From contig CALADT010000196.1 in the NCBI GenBank assembly GCA_937890655.1, positions 1 to 18,838 of the forward strand: a stretch of 18,838 nt of DNA, read 5' to 3'. This document shows, one piece after another, positions 8,327 to 15,268 of this stretch. The notes below the pieces were generated by a model. That model searched no databases and was not told the origin of the DNA. It was given only the letters and a program-made list of their open reading frames with translations. The translations under genes and the position numbers were made by a program. The stretch's first letter is position 1, and every line of letters starts with the position of its first letter. The stretch comes from an uncultured Mucispirillum sp. Lineage in GTDB: Bacteria; Chrysiogenota; Deferribacteres; Deferribacterales; Mucispirillaceae.

Positions 8327-8359
8327 GGAAGCTATTTATATGGAATTTACCTAAATGTA
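8327..8359 (-). repeat. Downstream arm of the gapped inverted repeat flanking flgM
   Basis: Read on the minus strand this begins TACATTTAGGTAAATTC, then seven unmatched bases, ATAGC and TTCC. The same elements in the same order occur on the opposite strand at 8793-8826, with four extra Ts after TACATTT. The arm begins four bases after the flgM stop. Confidence 0.6.
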
Positions 8360-8363
8360 ATAA

Positions 8364-8672
8364 TTAAAAACTATCTTCTAAAGCAGTATTAACTATTTTA
8401 GTAGCAATATCTTTAGCTGAAACGTTGTAAGTGCCGTTAGCAATACGTTCTTTTAAATCAGCTATTTTATCTGCTCTAACATCAGGCATCTCTTTTAAAG
8501 TGCGTGTCATTTCTGAAACATCTTTACCTTTTTCAGAAATAGTTACAGCATCACTTTTCATCATACCTGTTTGTTGCATTTCACTTGCTGCAGAAGTTTT
8601 TTCTACATTTCTTTTTTGGGAAGTTTGTTCTAGTGTGTCCATTCCAGACATCATATTACTATTAATTCTCAT
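8364..8672 (-). CDS. flgM: Anti-sigma-28 factor FlgM
   Basis: FlgM binds and silences the flagellar sigma factor FliA until the hook is complete, then is exported. The 102-residue protein starts MRINSNMM, has a low-complexity, methionine- and serine-rich first half (unstructured in the family) and the sigma-binding half at about 58-100: LKEMPDVRADKIADLKERI, then ANGTYNVSAKDIATKIV. The frame extends four codons to a TTG, but that TTG lies inside TTGGAGGATATTATG, the ribosome binding site, so the ATG at 8672 is the real start. Two promoters precede it, one sigma-28 type close by and one sigma-54 type about 170 bases upstream, the classical dual control of an anti-sigma gene. Confidence 0.93.
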   Translation of the reverse strand: MRINSNMMSGMDTLEQTSQKRNVEKTSAASEMQQTGMMKSDAVTISEKGKDVSEMTRTLKEMPDVRADKIADLKERIANGTYNVSAKDIATKIVNTALEDSF

Positions 8673-8696
8673 AATATCCTCCAATGCTCATCTTCC

Positions 8697-8723
8697 CTAT
8701 CGGACTATACTTAAAAAACTTTA
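8697..8723 (-). promoter_or_regulatory. Sigma-28 (FliA) promoter of flgM
   Basis: On the minus strand TAAA (8723-8720) and TCCGATAG (8704-8697) are separated by exactly 15 bases; the consensus is TAAA-N15-GCCGATAA. The predicted start near 8688 gives a leader of about 16 bases containing the flgM ribosome binding site. It would give FliA-dependent late expression of its own inhibitor. Confidence 0.75.
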
Positions 8724-8792
8724 GCACTTTTTTTAAAAAAATTAAATATTTTTTTTTCAAGTGATAAAACATAAGTTTATCCCTACTCCTTC

Positions 8793-8826
8793 TACATTTT
8801 TTTAGGTAAATTCGCCATAGCTTTCC
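8793..8826 (+). repeat. Upstream arm of the gapped inverted repeat flanking flgM
   Basis: Reads TACATTT, four further Ts, AGGTAAATTC, three bases, ATAGC, one T, TTCC. With the arm at 8327-8359 this makes 26 pairable positions in four blocks (7, 10, 5 and 4). It lies between the sigma-54-type and the sigma-28 promoters, thus inside the leader of only the longer flgM transcript. Confidence 0.6.
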
Positions 8827-8850
8827 ATAATAAATTTTTCAAATATTTAT

Positions 8851-8867
8851 AAGCAATTTTTATGCCA
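8851..8867 (-). promoter_or_regulatory. Sigma-54-type promoter upstream of flgM
   Basis: Minus strand TGGCATAAAAATTGCTT has GG-N10-GC and differs from the distal flgI site by one base. The predicted start is near 8841, giving a leader of roughly 170 bases that carries one arm of the inverted repeat. It directly follows the flgJ terminator, as expected for a new transcription unit. Confidence 0.68.
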
Positions 8868-8879
8868 TTTAAATTGTAT

Positions 8880-8914
8880 TTTTTAAAATAGAAAAGGGAA
8901 GCATATGCTCCCCT
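8880..8914 (-). terminator. Rho-independent terminator of flgI-flgJ
   Basis: On the minus strand AGGGGAGCAT and ATGCTTCCCT pair over ten positions with one mismatch, followed by TTTTCTATTTT. It starts about 40 bases after the flgJ stop. Confidence 0.7.
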
Positions 8915-8955
8915 AATCTAATTTAAGTGTGTGAATTTATTGTGAAGTGATAGAT

Positions 8956-9354
8956 TTATTGTATAATATCTAAACTTTCAGATGTTAAATTTGCCTGTCT
9001 TTTTTTAGAGATTTCATAAGGGTTTAATTCTCTATGGAAATTTTTTCCTTCTTCTCTATATTCAGGCATAGTTTGTTTTAAGTGCTGGTAAAGTGATTCT
9101 CCTAGACCAGAATCATGCCTTTTTGTTAAAATATCTACATACTGTTGGTCTAGCATTTCTGTAAATATTTTTTCACCGTTACTTTTTTTCACAAGAGATG
9201 ATTCCATACCTGCTTGACGCATTGTTCTCATCATCATATCCATAAACATACCTTCAAAAGCAGCACAAGCATCTCTTAATTCTTTATCTTTTTTAGCTTT
9301 TCCAGCTTCCATACTTAATGTTTCGTTTGCGTTTAATTTTGCTAATTCAATCAT
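8956..9354 (-). CDS. flgJ: Short FlgJ: rod-binding protein without muramidase domain
   Basis: A 132-residue protein matching only the N-terminal rod-binding half of enterobacterial FlgJ. The family core is KDKELRDACAAFEGMFMDMMMRTMR (about 22-46), then GEKIFTEMLDQQYVDIL and a DSGLGESLYQHL segment. The C-terminal peptidoglycan hydrolase domain is absent, as in many non-enterobacterial flagellated lineages, so another enzyme must open the wall for the rod. Its ATG overlaps the flgI stop by one base (TAATG), which shows translational coupling. The tail after about residue 100 is charged and not recognised. Confidence 0.9.
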   Translation of the reverse strand: MIELAKLNANETLSMEAGKAKKDKELRDACAAFEGMFMDMMMRTMRQAGMESSLVKKSNGEKIFTEMLDQQYVDILTKRHDSGLGESLYQHLKQTMPEYREEGKNFHRELNPYEISKKRQANLTSESLDIIQ

Positions 9355-10451
9355 TACATTAACTCCAAGTCTGCATGTAAAGCACCTGCTGCTTTAATTG
9401 CTTGTAATATAGAGATTAAATCTCGTGGTGTTACACCTATTGCATTAAGTGCTTTCACTAAGTCTGATATAGTAACACCTTCTGGCACAACCATTAAGTT
9501 AGTTTGTTCTTCTGCAACAGTTATTTCAGGGTTTTCTGTTACAACAGTTTCACCATCACTAAAAGGTGCAGGCTGGCTAACATCTACTTGGTTTGTAATA
9601 GTAATAGTTAAGTTACCGTGTGCTACTGCTACTGTGCTTATTCTAACATCAGAACCCATTACTATTGTGCCTGTTCTTTCGTCTACAATTACTCTAGCAA
9701 AAGTTTCCGGCTGGATTTCAATATTTAAAAGACTGCTTAAAAAATCGTAATAATTATTTTTAAATTCTCCCGGAATATCCACTCTAATACTTGTAGGTGA
9801 AGTTATAGTAGCAATTTCAGTGCCAATAAACCCATTAATTGCAGATTTTGCCTGCACAATATCAGCTACACCAAGAGAACTAAATGAAAGATCAAAATAG
9901 TTTGTATCTAAAGCGAAAGGAATTTCTTTTTCAACAGTTGCCCCGTTAGGTATCATACCAACAGTAGGGTGGTTTTTAGTAACGTTTGCACCACCTGCTG
10001 TAACGTTCATACCGCCAACAGATAATGGGCCTTGTGCTACTGCATATACTTGACCATTAGCACCAGTTAAAGGAGTTAATAAAAGTGTGCCACCTTCTAA
10101 ACTTTTAGCATCACCAACTGATGATACAGTTACATCTATTTTATTTCCAGATTTTGCAAAAGCAGGTAATTTAGCAGTAACCATAACGGCTGCAACGTTT
10201 TTTACTTTAACATCACCCTGTGGAACAGCTATACCCATTCTATCAAGCATATTAACAAGTGATTGAACAGTAAATTCTGTTTGCTGTTTATCCCCAGAAC
10301 CATTAAGACCAACTACTAAACCATAACCAAATAATTGGTTATCCCTAATTCCTTGAACACTAGCTAAGTCACGGATTTTTACAGCAGCTTCAGAAGTAGT
10401 TGCTGTCATTAAAACCATAACCGCCATTACAGTTAAAATTAATCGTTTCAT
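9354..10451 (-). CDS. flgI: Flagellar P-ring protein FlgI
   Basis: FlgI forms the periplasmic ring around the rod in the peptidoglycan layer. The protein has a signal peptide, MKRLILTVMAVMVLMTATTS followed by EA before AVKIRDL, and the mature family start IRDLASVQGIRDNQLFGYGLVVGLNGSGD. Further signatures are FTVQSLVNMLDRMGI, NVAAVMVTAKLPAFAKSG and the C-terminal NAIGVTPRDLISILQAIKAAGALHADL. The frame opens with GTG at 10466, but that lies within a GGAG-containing ribosome binding site; the ATG at 10451, nine bases after GGAG, gives the natural signal peptide, so 365 residues. It heads the flgI-flgJ unit. flgA and flgH, common neighbours elsewhere, are not here. Confidence 0.95.
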   Translation of the reverse strand: MKRLILTVMAVMVLMTATTSEAAVKIRDLASVQGIRDNQLFGYGLVVGLNGSGDKQQTEFTVQSLVNMLDRMGIAVPQGDVKVKNVAAVMVTAKLPAFAKSGNKIDVTVSSVGDAKSLEGGTLLLTPLTGANGQVYAVAQGPLSVGGMNVTAGGANVTKNHPTVGMIPNGATVEKEIPFALDTNYFDLSFSSLGVADIVQAKSAINGFIGTEIATITSPTSIRVDIPGEFKNNYYDFLSSLLNIEIQPETFARVIVDERTGTIVMGSDVRISTVAVAHGNLTITITNQVDVSQPAPFSDGETVVTENPEITVAEEQTNLMVVPEGVTISDLVKALNAIGVTPRDLISILQAIKAAGALHADLELM

Positions 10452-10490
10452 ATCCTTCTTCTCCACAATAAATTATTCACATACTTGCTC

Positions 10491-10507
10491 AAGCAATTTA
10501 TATGCCA
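10491..10507 (-). promoter_or_regulatory. Proximal sigma-54-type promoter of flgI
   Basis: Minus strand TGGCATATAAATTGCTT, GG-N10-GC. The predicted start near 10481 gives a leader of about 30 bases to the flgI ATG at 10451. Confidence 0.7.
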
Positions 10508-10544
10508 AATACATCACCATAAGCAAAATAAGTTATATAAGCAG

Positions 10545-10561
10545 AAGCATTTTTTATGCCA
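10545..10561 (-). promoter_or_regulatory. Distal sigma-54-type promoter of flgI
   Basis: Minus strand TGGCATAAAAAATGCTT, GG-N10-GC, 54 bases upstream of the proximal site. It has the same TGGCAT start and CTT end as the proximal flgI and the flgM sites. The -12 block is ATGC rather than TTGC, so it may be the weaker of the pair. Confidence 0.55.
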
Positions 10562-10938
10562 TAATAGTTTTATACAAAAATAAGTGATTATAATAATAAA
10601 GTAGGGTATATAAAATATAAATTAAATTATTAATGTTTATAAAATAGATTTTTATATAATTACTACTTAAATTATTAAAAACAGGAAAATAAATGATAGT
10701 TTTTCAAGTAAAGAGATAAATATGTTTTTATAAAATAGTATATTTTTTTAGCTATTTAAGTATTGGCAGACCAAATTAAGTATACAGAAAGGGAATAGGA
10801 GTATTGATAAATCAGCATATTATTAAGTAAATATATTATTTTAACAAAAAAATATGGAAAATTAAGTTAATAGCAAATGAAATTATAAATATTATATTTT
10901 TTTCAAATTAATTTATTTATGAATATGAATAAGATGCT
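10562..10938. other. A+T-rich gap without a gene, between cation efflux gene and flgI
   Basis: I see no open frame of note, no RNA gene and no clear G+C-rich terminator for the upstream cation efflux gene. The sequence is largely A/T runs. Activator-binding sites for the sigma-54-type promoters would be expected here, but I cannot point to a dyad with confidence. Confidence 0.5.
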
Positions 10939-11898
10939 TTATTTTATTTCTGTTTCTAGTTTTTCTAAACCTTTTCTTATGCGTATAGAGTTACATTCTT
11001 CGCTTTTATGTTCCCCTTGATGTTCGCATGGTTCTGGGTGAATTGTTATATCTGCCCCTTTTATTTCTTTGCCTATTGCTTTTTCTATAACATCTGTAAT
11101 TTTATGAACTTCTTCTAATGTTAGTTTTCTACACAGAGTTAAGTGCATATCAATAAATATTTCATTACCTGCACTTCTTGTTCTTAACCTATGGAAATCT
11201 AAATGATAGTTGCCAAAACTATCTAATACTTTTAGTAGTTTATTATATGTTTCATCTTCAATACTAGAATCAAGTAATTGTTTTGATACATCTAAACTTA
11301 ATTTTACAGCAGAATACATAATATATACTGCTACAAGTGTTGCCACAATAGAGTCAATTATTGTAAGGCCTGTATATTTTATAATAAATAATGCAAATAA
11401 TATACCTATATTTGTGTATAAATCCACAGAGTAGTGCATAGCGTCTGCTTCTAATACTTTTGAGTTTACTTTTTTTGCCATATAACGCAAATAGATTGTT
11501 AAAAATACCGTTGCACCTATGGATATACCCATAACTATTATACCGGCAAAAGTTACTTCTGGGTGTTCATTTTTTATAAACTTGTTCCATGCTGAAATTA
11601 AAATAAATAAGCCGGATACAAAAATTATAACCGATTGTATAAAGGTTGCCATAGCTTCATATTTGCCATGACCGTATTGGTGTTTACTATCTGCAGGCAT
11701 TTCTGCTGTTCTTAAGGCTAAGAAGTTAAAAAATGATGCAGCTATATCCAAAATAGAATCTACAGCAGAAGATAGTATAGATAATGACCCTGTAAAAAGC
11801 CCCACTGTTGCTTTTGATACAGCAAGACTAAAGGCTACAAACATTGCTACCTTAGTAGCCTTTGTATTACTTTCCGGTAAACTATGCTCTTGGCTCAT
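10939..11898 (-). CDS. Cation diffusion facilitator, FieF-like divalent metal efflux protein
   Basis: A 319-residue inner-membrane exporter that swaps Zn2+, Fe2+ or similar ions for protons. The transport site of the FieF type is present: TM2 has SSAVDSILD with D47 and D51, and TM5 has ADAMHYSVDLY with H155 and D159. The cytoplasmic-loop signature HQYGHGKYEA (73-82) follows TM2. About six membrane segments are followed by the C-terminal metal-sensing domain (about 212-290, ending ADITIHPEPCEH). The tail after 287 is unusually Cys/His-rich (H287, C291, H293, H297, C302). The start overlaps the DUF2232 gene by 17 bases, with AGGG upstream as ribosome binding site, so the two are coupled. The metal cannot be decided from sequence alone. 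Confidence 0.92.
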   Translation of the reverse strand: MSQEHSLPESNTKATKVAMFVAFSLAVSKATVGLFTGSLSILSSAVDSILDIAASFFNFLALRTAEMPADSKHQYGHGKYEAMATFIQSVIIFVSGLFILISAWNKFIKNEHPEVTFAGIIVMGISIGATVFLTIYLRYMAKKVNSKVLEADAMHYSVDLYTNIGILFALFIIKYTGLTIIDSIVATLVAVYIMYSAVKLSLDVSKQLLDSSIEDETYNKLLKVLDSFGNYHLDFHRLRTRSAGNEIFIDMHLTLCRKLTLEEVHKITDVIEKAIGKEIKGADITIHPEPCEHQGEHKSEECNSIRIRKGLEKLETEIK

Positions 11899-12943
11899 TA
11901 TTGTTATCCCTATTATTGTCTTGGTTATCTTTTTTTACATCTTCCATATTACCACTTAAAAATTTTGGTTTAAACCATATGCTAAATAAACCTGTTAATA
12001 TTACTAGCACTGCAAAAACTTGGAAGTAAAAAATAATAAATAAAAATAGTAATGAACGCATAAAAAAGCTAACTTTATAATATTCAAAAAATCTATTTAT
12101 TACTTGTATCCCTTGAAAGAAATAAAGTATAGCAAATATAGCAATCACATTATATGAAATATACTTTATACCTTCTTGTTTTATAAGTATTAAAAAACCA
12201 CCTACAATTAATGCCCATACAAGGTTATCTGGTAGTTTATATTCTCTTATGGTTAGCATATTATCTTTTATAAGTGGCTTTAACCTATCACACATATATA
12301 CCATTAATAAAAATACTGATGCTATACCTGATGGCACAAAAAATACTGTTTGTTTTGCCACATCCATTTTATATTGGGAAAGGTATGAAAGTATATTTAA
12401 ATATGATTCTGGTAACTGTAAACCTGATGTATTTTTAGCAGTTTCAAGCACATCTATCATACTAATTTGTATAATATTTGCTACAATCTCAATGGCATTA
12501 TTCCTTAAATCACTAAATAAAATAAGCACAAGCCCTATTATTAAGGCAGGCACAAAAGCAAATATTAATACAGGTATATAAAGTGGTTTTTCTGCCTTTC
12601 TATTTCTATAAAGCACATATATTGGTAAAAAAACTATTATAATGTATACAGGCATCCACCATGATTGCATATTTTTTTCATTAACACTTAAGCCGGCTTT
12701 TTCTAATATACCGTTATTCATGCTTAAACCTATAATAAATAATACAAACACTGTAAATATAGCCACAGATATAATATCAGAACGTTTTGTTCTAATAGGG
12801 GATTCTAAATAAGCAAGTAGAGATATACCTGATGCTATAAAAATTAAAATTCCAAAAACTGCAAATATAGAGTTGGAAGAAATATATACTAAATAAAAGG
12901 ATAAAAAACTTAATATTGAGTATAACTGAGCAGACTTATTCAT
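11882..12943 (-). CDS. DUF2232 (YybS-like) integral membrane protein
   Basis: A 353-residue polytopic membrane protein with about eight or nine hydrophobic segments (roughly 5-46, 56-74, 95-112, 120-143, 200-217, 240-257, 263-282, 295-325) and an Asn/Asp-rich hydrophilic tail. The C-terminal half fits DUF2232: the LPDNLVWALIVGGFLILI helix, then FAILYFFQGIQVINRFFEYY, and finally LTGLFSIWFKPKFL. The position directly after rpsF-ssb-rpsR is the usual place for this family in several phyla. Function is unknown; substrate-binding membrane components of transport systems have been proposed as relatives. No good ribosome binding site is visible before the ATG. A hairpin separates it from rpsR, which may lower its expression. 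Confidence 0.75.
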   Translation of the reverse strand: MNKSAQLYSILSFLSFYLVYISSNSIFAVFGILIFIASGISLLAYLESPIRTKRSDIISVAIFTVFVLFIIGLSMNNGILEKAGLSVNEKNMQSWWMPVYIIIVFLPIYVLYRNRKAEKPLYIPVLIFAFVPALIIGLVLILFSDLRNNAIEIVANIIQISMIDVLETAKNTSGLQLPESYLNILSYLSQYKMDVAKQTVFFVPSGIASVFLLMVYMCDRLKPLIKDNMLTIREYKLPDNLVWALIVGGFLILIKQEGIKYISYNVIAIFAILYFFQGIQVINRFFEYYKVSFFMRSLLFLFIIFYFQVFAVLVILTGLFSIWFKPKFLSGNMEDVKKDNQDNNRDNNNEPRA

Positions 12944-12979
12944 AATTTTATACCATTAATAATGAATTGATTTAAAATT

Positions 12980-13006
12980 AAGCTGGCTTTATAAAAAAAC
13001 CAGCTT
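12980..13006 (-). terminator. Hairpin after rpsR, possible attenuating terminator
   Basis: AAGCTGG (12980-12986) and CCAGCTT (13000-13006) pair perfectly around a 13-base loop, followed on the minus strand by AATTTTAAAT. It sits 20 bases after the rpsR stop and before the DUF2232 gene, which has no other visible promoter, so partial read-through is likely. Confidence 0.5.
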
Positions 13007-13025
13007 TATATATAGTTTTGTTTAA

Positions 13026-13256
13026 TTACTTGTTAAGAGTAAATGGAACAAGTGCAATAATTCTTGCTGTTTTAACAGCAGCTGCTAAATGTCTTTGGTG
13101 TTTAGCACAAGTGCCTGTTAATCTACGAGGCATAATTTTACCTCTTTCTGTAATAAATTGACGTATTAATTTTGCATCTTTATAGTCAATATCTATTTTA
13201 TCAACACAAAAGCGGCATACTTTTTTCTTTTGAAATCTTTTTTTAATAACAGCCAT
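13026..13256 (-). CDS. rpsR: Small ribosomal subunit protein bS18
   Basis: A 76-residue protein of full family length. The core runs KKVCRFCVDKIDIDYKDAKL, RQFITERGKIMPRRLTGTCA and KHQRHLAAAVKTARIIALVPF. bS18 binds bS6 and 16S rRNA on the platform of the 30S subunit. C14, C17, C50 and H53 could form a zinc site, the zinc-type version of this protein. GGAGG six bases before the ATG is a strong ribosome binding site. It follows ssb by 29 bases in the conserved rpsF-ssb-rpsR order. Confidence 0.97.
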   Translation of the reverse strand: MAVIKKRFQKKKVCRFCVDKIDIDYKDAKLIRQFITERGKIMPRRLTGTCAKHQRHLAAAVKTARIIALVPFTLNK

Positions 13257-13285
13257 AACTGTCCTCCGTTGTTTATTAGCTTAAT

Positions 13286-13699
13286 TTAAAATGGGACGTC
13301 TTCGTCTTTTATCATACTATCATCAGCTGGCATTTTTAAATCATCTTTATCTACCATGCTTTCATCAAAATCCGTCCTATCTTTGCGTTCTCCAAGCATT
13401 TGGAATGACTCAATTATAACTTCATGTTTACTACGTTTTTGGCCTTCCTGTTCCCACTGTCTGAAAGTTAATCTTCCTTCTATAAGAATAGGCGAACCTT
13501 TTGTAATATACATACCCATTGTTTCTGCTTGTTTACCATAGGCTACAATATCTATAAACATAACTTCTTCTTTATCTTTATATTTACGGTTTACTGCAAG
13601 CCCTGTTGTGGCAACTACTGTTGCACTTCCTGGTAGGTTTCTAACATCAGGTATCCTAGTAACGTTACCCATTAAAACAACTTTGTTATAAGAAGCCAT
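13286..13699 (-). CDS. ssb: Single-stranded DNA-binding protein
   Basis: A 137-residue SSB with an N-terminal OB fold (about 1-105: ASYNKVVLMGNVTRIPDVR, VMFIDIVAYGKQAE, KGSPILIEGRLTFRQWEQEGQ) and a short acidic linker ending in the partner-binding tip DEDVPF. The tip recruits DNA polymerase III chi, RecQ, PriA and other proteins. The linker is short compared with the enterobacterial protein, giving 137 residues. AAGGGG lies six bases before the ATG. It sits between rpsF and rpsR, the position of ssb in many phyla. Confidence 0.97.
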   Translation of the reverse strand: MASYNKVVLMGNVTRIPDVRNLPGSATVVATTGLAVNRKYKDKEEVMFIDIVAYGKQAETMGMYITKGSPILIEGRLTFRQWEQEGQKRSKHEVIIESFQMLGERKDRTDFDESMVDKDDLKMPADDSMIKDEDVPF

Positions 13700-13718
13700 A
13701 TTTTACCCCTTGTTACTA

Positions 13719-14162
13719 CTATTCTTGTGTTTCAGTAGCTTCAGTAGATTCCACTTCACCATTTTCTTGAATTTCTTCTACTTCTTCACCATTTTCATTT
13801 TTAGCTTTGCCTGCTTTATCAGCCGGACGCTCTTTACGAACTGGTTCTTTACGTGGGCTTTCTTTAAATCTTTTTTCATCAAGCATAACTATAACGTAAC
13901 GAAGAACGTCTTCATTAAACTGGTAACGTTTTTCAAGCTCCACATTAGCGTATGTGTTTTCTGCTTTAAATTGGATTAAAACATAAAAGCCATCATTATG
14001 TTTTTCAATAGGGTATGCAAGCGCTTGTTTACCCCACACGTCAACTTTTACAATTTCACCACCATGGTTTGTGATGTTTTCTTTGTAAAACTCAATGTGT
14101 TTTTCATGTTCTTCAGCCGTTAATTCTGGCTTAAGAATAAAAATAGTTTCATATGTCCTCAT
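13719..14162 (-). CDS. rpsF: Small ribosomal subunit protein bS6 with acidic C-terminal tail
   Basis: bS6 pairs with bS18 on the 30S platform. The fold occupies about residues 1-97: MRTYETIFILKPELT, VDVWGKQALAYPIEKHNDG, then FNEDVLRYVIVMLDEK. After a basic stretch (RKEPVRKERPADKAGKAK, 104-121) comes a strongly acidic tail of about 25 residues rich in Glu (to 147). Glu-rich bS6 tails are known, and in some bacteria are extended by the ligase RimK, but this tail is genetically encoded. The frame extends 16 codons upstream; the ATG at 14162 is chosen because AAGGGAGGT lies just before it and the family starts MRTYE. It is the first gene of the operon. Confidence 0.95.
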   Translation of the reverse strand: MRTYETIFILKPELTAEEHEKHIEFYKENITNHGGEIVKVDVWGKQALAYPIEKHNDGFYVLIQFKAENTYANVELEKRYQFNEDVLRYVIVMLDEKRFKESPRKEPVRKERPADKAGKAKNENGEEVEEIQENGEVESTEATETQE

Positions 14163-14222
14163 TAGGACCTCCCTTACGGTTTTTAGCCACAGACCAAAAT
14201 TCTGCAGCAAGAGTGAACTCTA
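14163..14222 (-). ncRNA. Possible bS6:bS18-binding leader of rpsF
   Basis: The leader contains an ACCGTAAGGGAGG segment in which a CCG triplet lies immediately before the ribosome binding site; bS6:bS18 autoregulatory leaders carry an unpaired CCG near this place. TGTGG and CCGTA can pair around the CTAAAAA loop, including two G-U pairs. I could not fit the full consensus structure, so this stays tentative. Confidence 0.25.
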
Positions 14223-14251
14223 CTTTTATCAATATATTTCCATATAGTCAA
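14223..14251 (-). promoter_or_regulatory. Candidate sigma-70 promoter of the rpsF operon
   Basis: Minus strand TTGACT (14251-14246), 17 bases, TAAAAG (14228-14223). The -35 is good, the -10 only moderate. It is the best candidate in the 205-base divergent gap with the pseudouridine synthase gene; I see no equally good plus-strand promoter there. Confidence 0.4.
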
Positions 14252-14367
14252 GTAAAATATAATAATATACCCTATTTTTTTACTTTTATTTTATAATTTT
14301 ATTTATAAAAATATAATTTTTAATATTATGCTTGTATTATTTTTGTTTTTTATATATTTTTTAACCT

Positions 14368-15267
14368 ATGGAAGAAAAAGATTTTATTAATGATATTGAT
14401 AACCAACGGGCAGATATATGTTGTGCCAGGCTTGCTGAAAAAAGCAGGTCATATATATTATCACTTTTTGATAAAAGTTTGGTTTTTGTAAACGGTGTAG
14501 TGGCTAAAAAGTCTGCTAAACTAAAAGCAGGGGATATGATACATATTATTTTCCCAGATGAAGAAATGCCTGACCTTACCCCTAAAAATATACCCTTTGA
14601 TATATTATATGATACAGAAAATTATGCAGTAATAAATAAACCAGCAGGGCTTACATGCCACCCAGCTCCAGGAAATTATACAGATACGCTTGTAAATGCA
14701 CTATTATATACATTTAATATAAATGATGAAAATAATGATTTTAGGCCGGGGATTGTCCATAGGCTTGATAAAGATACATCAGGTATTATGATTATTGCAA
14801 AAAATACAGAATACAGAATGAAACTTTCGGAACTGTTTTTTAATAGAAATATTACAAAAAAATATCAAGCTATATGTTCTGGCACACCAAAATTTGTGGA
14901 AAAAACCATAGAATTACCCATAGGTAGAGATAAATATAACAGGCAAAAAATGGCAGTGCGAGATGACGGCAAAATGGCTAAAAGCCATTTTAAGGTTTTA
15001 GAAATATATAAAAGGGCTTTTTTAGCAGAAGTTACCATATTTACAGGTAGAACACACCAAATACGTGTTCATGCTGCAAGTATGAACCATGCACTTGTGG
15101 GCGACAGCCTTTATGGTGGTAAAGAATTACATGGTTTTACACGCCAAGCACTCCATTCGTCATACCTTGAATTTCAAGCTCCAGATACAGGCCAAAACTT
15201 ATTTTTTTCTTTACAATTACCGCCTGATATGGTAGTCTTGCGTGAAAGGTTATTTAAGGAGAGATAG
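14368..15267 (+). CDS. RluA-family 23S rRNA pseudouridine synthase (RluD-like)
   Basis: Isomerises specific uridines of rRNA to pseudouridine. An S4 RNA-binding domain covers about residues 15-62 (RLAEKSRSYILSLFDKS, VNGVVAKKSAKLKAGD). The catalytic domain has YAVINKPAGLTCHPAPGN (86-103), the active-site HRLDKDTSG with catalytic D134, and GRTHQIRVH (227-235) leading into VGDSLYGG. S4 plus catalytic domain at 299 residues fits the RluD/RluC type; the target uridine cannot be told. The ribosome binding site before ATG at 14368 is poor. The downstream TPR gene starts one base after the stop, so they are translationally coupled. Confidence 0.92.
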   Translation: MEEKDFINDIDNQRADICCARLAEKSRSYILSLFDKSLVFVNGVVAKKSAKLKAGDMIHIIFPDEEMPDLTPKNIPFDILYDTENYAVINKPAGLTCHPAPGNYTDTLVNALLYTFNINDENNDFRPGIVHRLDKDTSGIMIIAKNTEYRMKLSELFFNRNITKKYQAICSGTPKFVEKTIELPIGRDKYNRQKMAVRDDGKMAKSHFKVLEIYKRAFLAEVTIFTGRTHQIRVHAASMNHALVGDSLYGGKELHGFTRQALHSSYLEFQAPDTGQNLFFSLQLPPDMVVLRERLFKER

Positions 15268-15268
15268 G

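Noticed and set aside
8328..8345. AAGCTATTTATATGGAA in the flgN leader, resembling a sigma-54-type site
   Set aside because: The essential GG is missing at the -24 position; the segment is better explained as an arm of the inverted repeat.
10755..10775. TTGGCAGACC on the plus strand as a sigma-54-type site
   Set aside because: No GC ten bases after the GG, and no plus-strand gene follows.
13710..13979. 89-codon plus-strand Phe-rich frame opposite rpsF
   Set aside because: It is the mirror of the Glu/Lys-rich bS6 tail and has no support as a gene.
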